A stretch of 23,643 bases of DNA from Lachnospiraceae bacterium (lineage in GTDB: Bacteria; Bacillota_A; Clostridia; Lachnospirales; Lachnospiraceae). Position 1 is the first letter of the stretch. Each line of letters begins with the position of its first letter. The position numbers and the translations under genes are program-made. This document shows positions 10,503 to 17,935 of this stretch, piece by piece. The notes beneath the pieces were generated by a model that was not told where the DNA came from, did no database searches, and saw only the letters and a list, made by a program, of their open reading frames with translations. The stretch is from assembly GCA_009911175.1 (NCBI GenBank), contig QXWX01000103.1, positions 1-23,643 on the forward strand, read 5' to 3'.

Positions 10503-10823
10503 TTGATTGATATTAATAAACTAAGAGAATATGCAAACCAGCATAAATTATTTATGAGCCAGCATGCTTCGAATCGATGCGAACAACGAAGGATAACTAA
10601 AGAAGATATTAAAAACTGTATTCTTACCGGAGAAATTATCGAACAGTATTCCGGTGATTTTCCCTGGCCCAGTTGTCTTATATTCGGCTATTCTGCAGAT
10701 AATAAAATCATCCATGTTGTCGCAAGTGACAGTGGAGAGGCTTCTAAAATTATAACAGCCTATGTTCCGGATACGGAAACCTTTGAATCAGATTTGAAAA
10801 CCAGAAAGGAGAAAAAGTCATGA
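10503..10823 (+). CDS. DUF4258 protein, probable toxin of a TA pair, 106 aa
   Basis: The start is TTG at 10503, with AAAGGA upstream. The sequence begins MIDINKLREYANQHKLFMSQ and has the DUF4258 hallmarks HASNRCEQRRITKEDIKNCI, LTGEIIEQYSGDFPWPSCLI, then HVVASDSGEASKIITAYVPD. DUF4258 belongs to the BECR/RelE-like ribonuclease group, often paired with a YgiT-type zinc-finger antitoxin. Here the next gene is just such a protein and overlaps by ATGA. Conserved residues available for RNA cleavage include the HAS-x-R motif and the acidic D-x-x-E in the last strand. A toxin role is inferred from family and pairing. Confidence 0.8.
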   Translation: MIDINKLREYANQHKLFMSQHASNRCEQRRITKEDIKNCILTGEIIEQYSGDFPWPSCLIFGYSADNKIIHVVASDSGEASKIITAYVPDTETFESDLKTRKEKKS

Positions 10824-11050
10824 AATGTCTATCTTGTAAATATGGAAATATGATTGATTCAACAACCACTTATATGTCAGCATTGAAAAATTGTGTACTA
10901 ATTATCAAAAATGTCCCTTGTATGAAATGTACCCAATGCGGTGATGAATTGTTTAATACTGATATTTTAGAAAAAATCGAAAAAATCATTGCTGCAGCCG
11001 AAAAGCTGGCTAGTGAAGTGTCTATTATTGATTATACAAAGGTAGCATAA
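10820..11050 (+). CDS. YgiT/MqsA-type zinc-finger antitoxin, 76 aa
   Basis: ATG at 10820 overlaps the stop of the toxin gene by 4 bp. The protein has two Cys pairs, MKCLSCKYG (CxxC) and NVPCMKCTQCGDELFNTDIL (C-x2-C-x2-C), typical of the YgiT-type zinc finger, followed by a helix (EKIEKIIAAAEKLASEVSII). MqsA also has a C-terminal helix-turn-helix; this protein is shorter and lacks it, as is usual in DUF4258 partners. It should neutralise the product of the gene at 10503. Confidence 0.8.
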   Translation: MKCLSCKYGNMIDSTTTYMSALKNCVLIIKNVPCMKCTQCGDELFNTDILEKIEKIIAAAEKLASEVSIIDYTKVA

Positions 11051-11066
11051 AAGGAGAAGCAATATT

Positions 11067-11610
11067 ATGGCAATTCCACAGGGAACAATTTACACCATTG
11101 AAGATATTTACGCTCTGCCGGAAGGCCAGCGGGCGGAACTGATTGACGGCCGCATTTATGATATGACACCGCCGAATACAGAGCATCAACGGATCACATA
11201 TTCATTTGCCCGAACGATATCTGACTACATTGACAAAAAAAGGAACTTGCGAAGTATTCCTGGCCCCGTTTGCTGTATTCCTAAATCAAGACAATATGAA
11301 TTATGTAGAACCCGATATTTCTGTCATCTGTGATAAAGATAAGCTGTCCGATCATGGATGCGAAGGGGCCCCTGATTGGATTATTGAAGTTTTATCCTCC
11401 AGCAGCACCCGGACAGATTGCGCAATCAAATTATTCAAATATCGTTCTGCTGGTGTTCAGGAATACTGGATCGTGAACCCCATCGTAAAGATTGTCCAGG
11501 CCTATGTCTTTGAAGGCGAAGAAGATGCAAACCTGTATTCTTTCGATGAAGAAATACCTGTTTACATTTTTGATGGTCTGACTATCAAAATCTTTGATTT
11601 ACTGCAATAA
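11067..11610 (+). pseudogene. Uma2-family nuclease gene with a one-base frameshift
   Basis: ATG at 11067 follows AAGGAG. Frame 1 reads MAIPQGTIYTIEDIYALPEG, then ELIDGRIYDMTPPNTEHQRI, up to DYIDKK. Beyond the seven-A run (11235-11241) the family sequence continues in the next frame: GTCEVFLAPFAVFLNQDNMN, YVEPDISVICDKDKL, DWIIEVLSSSSTRTD, and AGVQEYWIVNP to TAA at 11610. Six A's would give one continuous protein of about 180 residues. The PD-(D/E)XK residues (EPD, EV) are intact. Uma2/DUF820 proteins are restriction-like nucleases of unclear role. The frameshift is either natural or a read error. Confidence 0.8.
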
Positions 11611-11613
11611 ACG

Positions 11614-11664
11614 AAAACCGCCCCTGCGCTAACAGGAACGGCTTTCACTTTTGTAATTATGTCA
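11614..11664 (+). repeat. 51-bp terminator repeat, left copy
   Basis: It holds a stem CCGCCCCTG (11618-11626), six-base loop, CAGGAACGG (11633-11641) with a two-base internal mismatch, then a T-rich run, and ends at ATGTCA. It terminates the Uma2 gene and matches 12590-12640 at 47 of 51 positions. Confidence 0.8.
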
Positions 11665-11690
11665 ACAAAAAATTTATTGAAGGAGATTCA

Positions 11691-12590
11691 ATGGAAGAAA
11701 AAGAATTTGAAACACAGCTACAGGCTCTATCCGAACGCGTACTATCAAAAACCCTTACAATTGATGAAGAAACCAATTATACTGAATCGCTTTTTGAATC
11801 CATTCGTCATGTCAATGAATATGATGAGGAATTCTGGTACGCCAGAGAATTGCAAATTGCGCTTGGTTATGCTAAATGGGGGAACTTTAAGAAAGTAATA
11901 GAAAAAGCTGTTGCTGCTTGTAATAATAGTGAAAATTCTATTCAGGACCATTTTGCTGATGTCGGGAAAATGGTGAACATAGGTTCTGGCGCAGAACGAA
12001 AGATTGAAGATTTAGAGCTTTCCAGATATGCCTGTTACCTCATTGTAATGAATGGTAATTCCAACAAAAAAATTATTGCGCTCGGTCAGTCTTATTTTGC
12101 AGTAAAAACCAGACAGCAAGAACTCATCGAACATTATGATGAACTTGATGAAGACAAAAAGCGTCTTGCTATCCGAAATGAAATGATCATCCACAACAAA
12201 TCCCTTGCTGATGCCGCCCGAATGGCTGGCATTGAGGATAAAAAAGATTATGCTGTTTTTCAAAACAAAGGATATCAAGGTTTATATGGCGGACTCGGTG
12301 CTAAAGAAATACATGCTCGAAAAGGATTGAAAAAAAGTCAGAAAATTTTAGATTACATGGGTAGTACAGAGTTAGCTGCCAATCTTTTCCGTGCTACACA
12401 AACTGATGAAAAATTACGCAAGGAACATATTACTGGAAAAGAAGCCGCAAATAAAACTCATTATGAAGTAGGCGCAAAAGTTCGTCAAACAATAAAGGAA
12501 CTCGGTGGAACTATGCCAGAGGATTTGCCTACTCCCCAAAAAAGCATCCAGCAAATTGAGCGGGAACAGCAAAAGCTCACTGAACATTAA
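11691..12590 (+). CDS. dinD: DinD-like DNA-damage-inducible protein, 299 aa
   Basis: ATG at 11691 with AAGGAGATTCA upstream. The N-terminal part has the BRO-N/DinD core: FESIRHVNEYDEEFWYAREL, QIALGYAKWGNFKKVIEKAV, then HFADVGKMVNIGSGAERKIE and DLELSRYACYLIVMNGN. The C-terminal part has KSLADAARMAGIEDKKDYAV and GKEAANKTHYEVGAKVRQTI. In E. coli DinD is SOS-induced and inhibits RecA filaments. Homologues are frequent in Clostridia mobile elements, where they resemble phage antirepressors. The gene is complete for the family and is bracketed by two copies of a 51-bp terminator repeat, as if inserted as a unit. No LexA box was identified upstream. Confidence 0.85.
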   Translation: MEEKEFETQLQALSERVLSKTLTIDEETNYTESLFESIRHVNEYDEEFWYARELQIALGYAKWGNFKKVIEKAVAACNNSENSIQDHFADVGKMVNIGSGAERKIEDLELSRYACYLIVMNGNSNKKIIALGQSYFAVKTRQQELIEHYDELDEDKKRLAIRNEMIIHNKSLADAARMAGIEDKKDYAVFQNKGYQGLYGGLGAKEIHARKGLKKSQKILDYMGSTELAANLFRATQTDEKLRKEHITGKEAANKTHYEVGAKVRQTIKELGGTMPEDLPTPQKSIQQIEREQQKLTEH

Positions 12591-12640
12591 AAACCGCCCC
12601 TGCGCCAACAGGAACGGCTTTCACTTTGGTAACCATGTCA
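12590..12640 (+). repeat. 51-bp terminator repeat, right copy
   Basis: Stem 12594-12602/12609-12617, same orientation as the copy at 11614. It begins at the last base of the dinD-like stop codon. Four differences, one in the loop and three in the tail, are outside the stem. Confidence 0.8.
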
Positions 12641-12643
12641 TGC

Positions 12644-12702
12644 ACAGGTGCGCATGATATAATCCCCAACACACAACAGGATTATATCACGCCTGCACCT
12701 GT
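12644..12702. repeat. Long inverted repeat ahead of the integrase gene
   Basis: ACAGGTGC (12644-12651) and TGATATAATCC (12655-12665) pair with GGATTATATCA (12679-12689) and GCACCTGT (12695-12702), with unequal spacers between the arm parts. The centre is about 13 bases. Both inner arms hold a TATAAT-like word. It lies 59 bp ahead of the integrase start and could be an operator, a site for the integrase or its directionality factor, or an RNA hairpin. Confidence 0.6.
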
Positions 12703-12760
12703 TATGGCAAGGTGCTATTTTTATACTTATTTTTATATACTGTACGAGGAGCGTGATAGA

Positions 12761-14218
12761 ATGCCTGATTTAAACACACAATCCATAGAAGATGCATCCG
12801 CAACCAAATATGGTTACGGATATGTCCGTGTCAGTACTGAGAAGCAGGAGGAGCTCTCTCCGGAGTCTCAGGCCAAACTTCTGCGGGAACATGCATTGAA
12901 GCATAACATCATCATACTGGAAATATTTTATGAGGTCGGAATTTCCGGCCGCAAGGCAGAGAAACGACCGGAGTTTCAGCGGATGATCAGCCTTGCAAAA
13001 TCCCAGGAGCATCCCATTGATGTGATCCTTGTCTGGAAATACAGCCGGTTCGCCAGGAATCAGGAGGAAAGCATCGTCTACAAGTCCCTGCTGAAAAAGC
13101 AGCATAACATTGACGTGATCAGCGTCTCCGAACCTCTGGTAGAAGGTCCCTTCGGCAGCCTGATCGAACGGATCATTGAGTGGATGGATGAATATTACTC
13201 TATCCGGCTTTCTGATGAAGTCCTGCGCGGGATGAAAGAAAAGGCCCTCCGCGGCGGATATCAGGCCGTCCCCTGCCTTGGATATCAGGCTGTCGGCAGA
13301 GGGAAACCGTATCTGATCAATGAGGAGGAGTACAAGATTGTATCTTATATTTTTGAACGATACGATATCCATGATGAAGACTGCACAAAAATTGCCCGGC
13401 AGATCAATAGCTTCGGATATCTGACCCGCCGCGGGAATCCCTTTGAAGCCAGAGGAATCGAACGGATCCTGATGAATCCTTTTTATTATGGGCTGGTAGT
13501 CTGGAATGGATTTTCCTTTATGGGCCCCCACGAAGTCCGGCTGACAAAAGAACAATTCGATACACGCATGAAAAAGATACACAGCAGATACTCCCCGATG
13601 AAGCGCCGTAATATTTCCGCCTGCAAGCACTGGCTCTCCGGATTGCTCAAATGTGCAATCTGCGGATCCTCTCTTGCCTATAACGGAAGCAATCGGCGCT
13701 CTCCCGGATTCCAGTGCTACAAATATGCCAAGGGCATCCATGAGGGTTCTTCATTTATCAGCGAAAAGAAAGCCATTTCCGGCGTATATGAGTATTTTGA
13801 AAAGCTCCTTGCCGGCATGGATTTTGAATATGAATACCGCACCCCGGAATCTGCGGACCTGGCTTCACAGCGCTCTTCTCTGATGCATGAGCTTGAAAAA
13901 ATAGGCTCCCGGGAAGCACGGATACGTCTTGCCTTCGAAAATGGTGTTGACAGCTTAGAGGAATACAAAGAAAATAAAGAGAGGCTTCAGCGGACCCGCA
14001 CCGCGATCCAGGAGCAGATTTCAGAACTGGATTCCGCTGCTTCCCCCAAAAAGCCCTCCAGGGAAACCGTCCTCTCCTGTGTGCGAAATGTCTATGATGT
14101 GATCAAGGATCCGGATGTAGACAATGATACCAAGGGAGCTTTTATTCGGAGCATTGTGGAGGATATTGTCGTAGATAAGGAGAACCAGCAGCTGGTCTTC
14201 CGCCTGTACATATCATAA
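12761..14218 (+). CDS. Large serine integrase of element A, 485 aa
   Basis: ATG at 12761 after GAGGAGCGTGATAGA; the frame is open to 12626, but the upstream part overlaps a terminator and hairpin. The N-terminal catalytic domain has YGYGYVRVSTEKQEELSPES with the nucleophile Ser25, then FYEVGISGRKAEKRPEFQRM and VWKYSRFARN. The recombinase domain runs from about 185 (GYQAVPCLGYQAVGRGKPYL, RRGNPFEARGIERILMNPFY). A zinc ribbon (CAICGSSLAYNG ... FQCYKYA) and a coiled coil (EKIGSREARIRLAFENGVDS) follow. Such enzymes integrate phages and transposable elements between attP and attB. Its 3' end lies about 40 bp from the cotJC fragment, as expected for an integrase at the element's edge. Confidence 0.9.
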   Translation: MPDLNTQSIEDASATKYGYGYVRVSTEKQEELSPESQAKLLREHALKHNIIILEIFYEVGISGRKAEKRPEFQRMISLAKSQEHPIDVILVWKYSRFARNQEESIVYKSLLKKQHNIDVISVSEPLVEGPFGSLIERIIEWMDEYYSIRLSDEVLRGMKEKALRGGYQAVPCLGYQAVGRGKPYLINEEEYKIVSYIFERYDIHDEDCTKIARQINSFGYLTRRGNPFEARGIERILMNPFYYGLVVWNGFSFMGPHEVRLTKEQFDTRMKKIHSRYSPMKRRNISACKHWLSGLLKCAICGSSLAYNGSNRRSPGFQCYKYAKGIHEGSSFISEKKAISGVYEYFEKLLAGMDFEYEYRTPESADLASQRSSLMHELEKIGSREARIRLAFENGVDSLEEYKENKERLQRTRTAIQEQISELDSAASPKKPSRETVLSCVRNVYDVIKDPDVDNDTKGAFIRSIVEDIVVDKENQQLVFRLYIS

Positions 14219-16038
14219 CCCCTGTAAATACAGGGGTTATGGCTGATTATCTGTTTTAGCAGTTTGGTGGTCCTGACGGGGAACTTGCCGCATCCATGCG
14301 GTATCTTTCGCAGAGGTATACGATGCCGTATAAGGAAGTGACCGGAATTTTGACGGATATCGGTAGAGAAGCCCCTGAAATGTTCCATCTCAGGGGCTTG
14401 CGCTTTTTTTAGCGGTCTACCCTGTGGACAGTTTACGCTTTTTGCAACCGTGTAGCTCCATTTGAGGGGGAGCAGGTTCAAATACACATCAATATGGTCT
14501 TTATCATTCACAACCATTTTATCTAAAATTTCTTTGTAAAAATCATCTTCATATTCCACACCGTTTATAAGCTCATTCATCGCTTCTGTAATTTCAGCGA
14601 CAAGCTCTTGCTGTTTTTCAATCATCTCCCTCTGTTTGTCTATGCTGTCTATCACGGATTGCAGTTCAGCAATCTCATTCTCACATTTTGCCCTTGCTGC
14701 TGAAAATTCATCTCTGGTAATATCGCCAGATGTATAAAGGTCAATGAGATTTGTGCGTTTTTGTTCAATGGCTTTTATCTGTGATTTTAGTTTCTCACTA
14801 TCTGTACCTGCGGTATCCATTGCGATAATAGACTTGATAATAGCAAGCAAATTGTTAGTGATTTTCTCCTTATTATGCTTTAAGCTGCTCGTGACAAGGT
14901 ACATGATGTGGATTGCATCTTCGTTGCGTATACTAAGTCCACTGCATCCAACTTGATTCCCTGCTTTGTCCACATGAGGGCTTCCATGTCTTGCAGCTTC
15001 AAGACACCGCCACGCCTTATAGCGGCTCCCATTTTTTCGGGTTTTATATCTCGCCACATAACTTGAACCGCAGCATCCGCATTTGATTTTCCCAGAAAAT
15101 GGATAACGGTTGCTGTGTTTCGCTTTGCCCTCCTGTGAAAGCGACTTTTCATCCAAAATGCGGTTTGCCTTATCGAAAAGCTCACGGGAGATAATCGGCT
15201 CATGATGGTCTTTGATAATTACAAATTCCTCTTGCCCTCGGTTATACTTCTTTTCATGGGATAAAAAGTCTGGCGTATAGGTTTTCTTCTGCACCAAATC
15301 ACCGCAGTATTTTTCATTGCGGATAACACGGAGAATAACTGTATTCTGCCATTCCTTTACCCGCATGGGCTTAATGCCCTCCTCCCGAAGCTCACGGGCA
15401 ATCACATGAGTTCCTTTCCCCTCATTTACAAACTTATGGAAGATAAGACGGACAACTTTTGCCCCATCCTCGTTAATATACATTTTGCCATCTTTCACAT
15501 CGTAGCCAAGCATACTCCGCCCAAACACAACTCCCTGCTCCATCTGGCGTTTCTGCCCCCATTTCACACGCTCGGAAGTCTTACGGCTTTCCTCCTGTGC
15601 AATCGAGGACATAATGGCAAGGCGAAGCTCGGCATCGCCGTCTAAAGTGTTGATGTTATCATTCATAAAGATAACACCCACGCCGTGCTTTTTGAGGTCA
15701 CGGGTATAGAATATACTATCAAGGGTATTCCTCGCAAAACGGGAGATTTCTTTTGTTACAATCAAATCAAAATCACCGTTCTTTGCACACGCAATCATGC
15801 GGTTAAATTCTTTCCGTTTTTTTGTATTCGTACCAGAGATGCCTTCATCTGCGAACACTTCATAAAGCTCCCAATCGGGATTACGTTCTATATATTGTCT
15901 GAAATAACGCTGCTGGCTTTCAAATGAATTTGCCTGGTCTTCGTTGTCCGTAGACACACGGCAGTATGCGGCAACCTTTCTCTTTGTGTGCTGTATCTTC
16001 CTTTCTTGATTTAGGGTTTCGTATTTATCTATTGACAT
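14092..16038 (-). CDS. Large serine recombinase of element B, frame running out of the element
   Basis: ATG at 16038 has AAAGGAG upstream. Catalytic domain: KVAAYCRVSTDNEDQANSFE with Ser29, then FADEGISGTNTKKRKEFNRM and VTKEISRFARNT. Recombinase domain: GQKRQMEQGVVFGRSMLGYD to HVIARELREEGIKPMRVKEW. Zinc ribbon: KIKCGCCGSSYVARY ... WRCLEA. A long coiled coil (KSQIKAIEQKRTNLIDLYTS, EIAELQSVIDSIDKQREMIE) follows. It resembles the TnpX/TndX-type recombinases of Clostridia transposons. The frame does not stop inside the element: after about residue 558 (position 14365) it reads antisense through the cotJC fragment and into element A, ending at 14092, so about 90 residues are not its own. Confidence 0.85.
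   Translation of the reverse strand: MSIDKYETLNQERKIQHTKRKVAAYCRVSTDNEDQANSFESQQRYFRQYIERNPDWELYEVFADEGISGTNTKKRKEFNRMIACAKNGDFDLIVTKEISRFARNTLDSIFYTRDLKKHGVGVIFMNDNINTLDGDAELRLAIMSSIAQEESRKTSERVKWGQKRQMEQGVVFGRSMLGYDVKDGKMYINEDGAKVVRLIFHKFVNEGKGTHVIARELREEGIKPMRVKEWQNTVILRVIRNEKYCGDLVQKKTYTPDFLSHEKKYNRGQEEFVIIKDHHEPIISRELFDKANRILDEKSLSQEGKAKHSNRYPFSGKIKCGCCGSSYVARYKTRKNGSRYKAWRCLEAARHGSPHVDKAGNQVGCSGLSIRNEDAIHIMYLVTSSLKHNKEKITNNLLAIIKSIIAMDTAGTDSEKLKSQIKAIEQKRTNLIDLYTSGDITRDEFSAARAKCENEIAELQSVIDSIDKQREMIEKQQELVAEITEAMNELINGVEYEDDFYKEILDKMVVNDKDHIDVYLNLLPLKWSYTVAKSVNCPQGRPLKKAQAPEMEHFRGFSTDIRQNSGHFLIRHRIPLRKIPHGCGKFPVRTTKLLKQIISHNPCIYRGYDMYRRKTSCWFSLSTTISSTMLRIKAPLVSLSTSGSLITS
14215..14240. 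terminator. 12-bp perfect palindrome over the integrase stop codon
   Basis: ATAACCCCTGTA, AA, TACAGGGGTTAT. The stop TAA lies at 14216-14218. There is no T-run, so it is a weak terminator at best; it may mark the element end. Confidence 0.5.
14260..14364 (+). pseudogene. cotJC: Internal fragment of cotJC (Mn-catalase-like spore coat protein)
   Basis: The rightward frame reads QFGGPDGELAASMRYLSQRY, then TMPYKEVTGILTDIG. This is the conserved N-terminal region of CotJC, a manganese-catalase-family spore coat protein; the family normally goes on with TEE-x-x-H-x-E, holding the metal ligands. Here a stop (TAG 14257-14259) stands directly before it, and after TDIG the sequence changes to that of element B. 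The fragment therefore lacks both ends. The simplest explanation is that two elements entered the gene about 105 bp apart, leaving this island of host DNA. Confidence 0.8.
14369..14410 (+). terminator. Hairpin with T7 at the left end of element B
   Basis: AAGCCCCTGA (14369-14378), an 11-base loop, TCAGGGGCTT (14390-14399), GCGC, then TTTTTTT (14404-14410). It stops rightward transcription entering from the cotJC side. The same bases are also read as codons of the leftward recombinase. Confidence 0.75.
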
Positions 16039-16142
16039 AAGAATATCTCCTTTCCCGACAATCCCTTGCCGTATTTTCAGTATAGTTAATTGAAAATGGT
16101 ATGTCGAATGTGCAAATTTGTAATTCTCACACTTGACTATGT

Positions 16143-16178
16143 AAAAACGTCAAGCGGTTATGCCTGACGTTGCTTTTT
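16143..16178. terminator. Two-way intrinsic terminator
   Basis: AACGTCA (16146-16152) pairs with TGACGTT (16165-16171), followed by GCTTTTTT rightward. Leftward the stem is followed by five T's. It ends the gene at 16180-16365 just after its stop and separates it from the recombinase gene. Confidence 0.75.
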
Positions 16179-16179
16179 T

Positions 16180-16365
16180 CTAATTTAGACGATATTGTTT
16201 TTCAAGCTCAAGCAAACAGCGTTCCCGCTGTGATGCGGTCAACAGATTCCGTTTTTCTAATGATAAAAGGATTGACCTTTGAAAATTCATAAGAAATGCT
16301 GCGTGTTCCTGCTCATTTAATTCTGGAACAGGCTCGCCAACATACCTAAATTCTCTATGCTCCAA
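16180..16365 (-). CDS. Small helical protein beside the recombinase, 61 aa
   Basis: The start is TTG at 16365, 7 bases after GGGAGGTG. The protein reads MEHREFRYVGEPVPELNEQE, HAAFLMNFQRSILLSLEKRN, LLTASQRERCLLELEKQYRL: mostly helix. A similar short gene is often found between mazF-like and recombinase genes in related elements (from memory). It may be an excision factor or a MazF partner; the C-terminal helix with Arg/Glu repeats would suit either. Function is not established. Confidence 0.6.
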   Translation of the reverse strand: MEHREFRYVGEPVPELNEQEHAAFLMNFQRSILLSLEKRNLLTASQRERCLLELEKQYRLN

Positions 16366-16426
16366 CAGGCAACACCTCCCTCATTCTCAATGTATGAGCG
16401 AATGATTGTACCATATAACGAGGGAG

Positions 16427-16876
16427 CTAATCCTTTTTTTGAACGCTGTCATCATGCAGCGGACAACATTCATGAGCAGGTAAAGAAGCCGAGAGCCTGC
16501 CCTGCTTCATCGGGCAATGCGAATATCCGTTTAATCCAATACTGATTGCCAATGCTTTGTCCATTGCAGGAAGAAAACGCTTGTCAAGAGTTCCCATATA
16601 CTCCCGCAAACGTCGCTTATCAATCGTCCGTATCTGTTCAAGCAGGATGATAGAGTCCCTGTCAAGCCCCTCAACATCCTTTACTTCGGTATGTGTCGGT
16701 AATTTTGCCTTTGTCTGTGTTTTACCTGTTATGGCAGCGATAATGACTGTCGGGCTATGGCTATTTCCTATATCATTAGAAATGATAAGTACGGGTCGTA
16801 TGCCGCCCTGCTCCGAACCGACAACGGGATTAAGCTCTGCGTAGTAGATGTCGCCACGCCTAATTGTTCTTTCCAT
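16427..16876 (-). CDS. MazF/PemK-family endoribonuclease toxin, 149 aa
   Basis: ATG at 16876 with TAGGAGG 11 bases upstream. The MazF core is plain: [76 protein letters not shown]. The RGD, the EQ-x-G-x-RP[VL] segment and the Arg of the EQIRT motif that bind and cut RNA are all kept. Most family members stop shortly after the final helix (here [12 protein letters not shown]), but this one continues about 33 residues, including SHCPMK and HECCPLHDD. No antitoxin with a recognisable fold precedes it. It may act as an orphan or with the 61-residue neighbour. Confidence 0.85.
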   Translation of the reverse strand: MERTIRRGDIYYAELNPVVGSEQGGIRPVLIISNDIGNSHSPTVIIAAITGKTQTKAKLPTHTEVKDVEGLDRDSIILLEQIRTIDKRRLREYMGTLDKRFLPAMDKALAISIGLNGYSHCPMKQGRLSASLPAHECCPLHDDSVQKKD

Positions 16877-17398
16877 ATTCTTTAGAACCTCCTATCTGGA
16901 TTTAGGCAGGAATACCCTGCCTATGTAACAGCCAGACGCAAGGAAGTATTTAAAGTCGAAAGCACATAAAACAAGCCCTGTTCCGATAGACCGCCCTGCA
17001 TCTGGCATTATGATAAAAGGCATTTTCTATTTGTCCCCGACACCCCGAAAATGCTGATGCGTGATAACGCAAAGGGAAGTCACCAAACGGTCAGCAGCGA
17101 ACTGACGCCACGGGAATTGCACCCCAACTGTCGGTCTGACAGAGCCGCCCCCATTGCCTGCGGCGGATTGGTTACCGCTCGGACTGTGGCTGGACGGGAG
17201 TATCATTATCCTCTTTGTGGGTCATGGCGGAATCGGGAGCTGCCCGATATTTTCAGTCGATAATTTTCGCTTACTGCCTTTCGGCGGGTCATGGCGTATC
17301 GCTGCACACGCTTACACTTATTACAGCCACAAAGAGAATGTATTTGGTGAATGGGTATTCGGTTTTCAAAGAGCCGTCCCGTTTTTGCCATAACGGAA
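16877..17398. other. Gene-free stretch between mazF and the sigma-like gene
   Basis: No frame here has a ribosome site plus protein-like sequence; the short open readings are G/C-rich noise. A hairpin, TAGGCAGG/CCTGCCTA, lies at 16903-16923 just ahead of the mazF start region. The word GGGTCATGGCG occurs twice (near 17219 and 17287). The stretch may be a decayed gene, the mazF leader or a transfer-origin-like region; I see nothing decisive. Confidence 0.4.
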
Positions 17399-17434
17399 AA
17401 CAGGTGAAAGGGTTTTTAATCCCCTTCACCTGTT
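17399..17434 (-). terminator. Strong terminator after the sigma-like gene
   Basis: On the minus strand ACAGGTGAAGGGG pairs with CCCTTTCACCTGT, followed by TTTT. It lies about 30 bp past the stop of the sigma-like gene. Confidence 0.75.
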
Positions 17435-17464
17435 TGCTCACTCAACTGCCACAACACAAGGCAA

Positions 17465-17935
17465 TTATTTCATAAATTTTTTTATCGCCTTTAATGCCGC
17501 TTTTATGGAACACTGGACAGCTTGATATTTGCAGCCCTCCAGCTTTGCAATCTGCTCATAGGTCAGCTCCCCGAAAAAGTACAGCTTCAGCCTGCGCCGC
17601 TGCACTTCTGGAAGTTCGGAAACCGCCCTATGTAGCTGCTCGTATTCGCTGCTCTCTGAAACAATATCCTCAATCCGTTCTGCCTTATAAAAAGCTCGGT
17701 CATTCAGCGTTTCTTCGGTCAGTTCGGAGTGTTCAATGTGCCTGCTCACCCTGTTCAGATGGGATATGTCCTCAAGCTCAAATCTGTCAAATGTCTGGTA
17801 CAGCATTTCGTCAATCTCAATATTCTGCTGCTTTCCACGCCCGTCCTTAAAAGAGAGGTAATAATGTCCCTCGGTTATCGTCAAAGTGTACGGATTATAC
17901 TTGTCCTTTTTTCAGTTTGGATGCTTTTCAAGCAT
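17465..17935 (-). CDS. Sigma-70-region-4-like regulator with an early in-frame TGA
   Basis: The body reads ITEGHYYLSFKDGRGKQQNI, FDRFELEDISHLNRVSRHIE, then a region-4-like helix-turn-helix: SELPEVQRRRLKLYFFGELT, YEQIAKLEGCKYQAVQCSIK. It matches the small sigma-like regulators of Clostridia conjugative transposons (position of Tn916 orf7). The only good ribosome site (GGAGG) precedes ATG at 17935, from which the frame reads MLEKHPN and then TGA (17912-17914), with KKDKYNPYTL following. The family usually reads through here. Either the gene is disrupted, or it restarts at TTG 17884 after a leader peptide. The DNA-binding part is whole. Confidence 0.7.

Noticed and set aside
12770..13741. 323-codon leftward open frame opposite the element A integrase
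   Set aside because: The plus strand has a full serine integrase with motifs and a ribosome site; the reverse frame has no start signal or recognisable domain.
14369..14399. tRNA or 6S-like RNA at the element junction
   Set aside because: A simple stem with a T-run explains it as a terminator; no cloverleaf can be drawn.
17051..17475. Several overlapping rightward readings in the gap after mazF
   Set aside because: No ribosome sites, low similarity to protein-like composition, and mutually overlapping frames.
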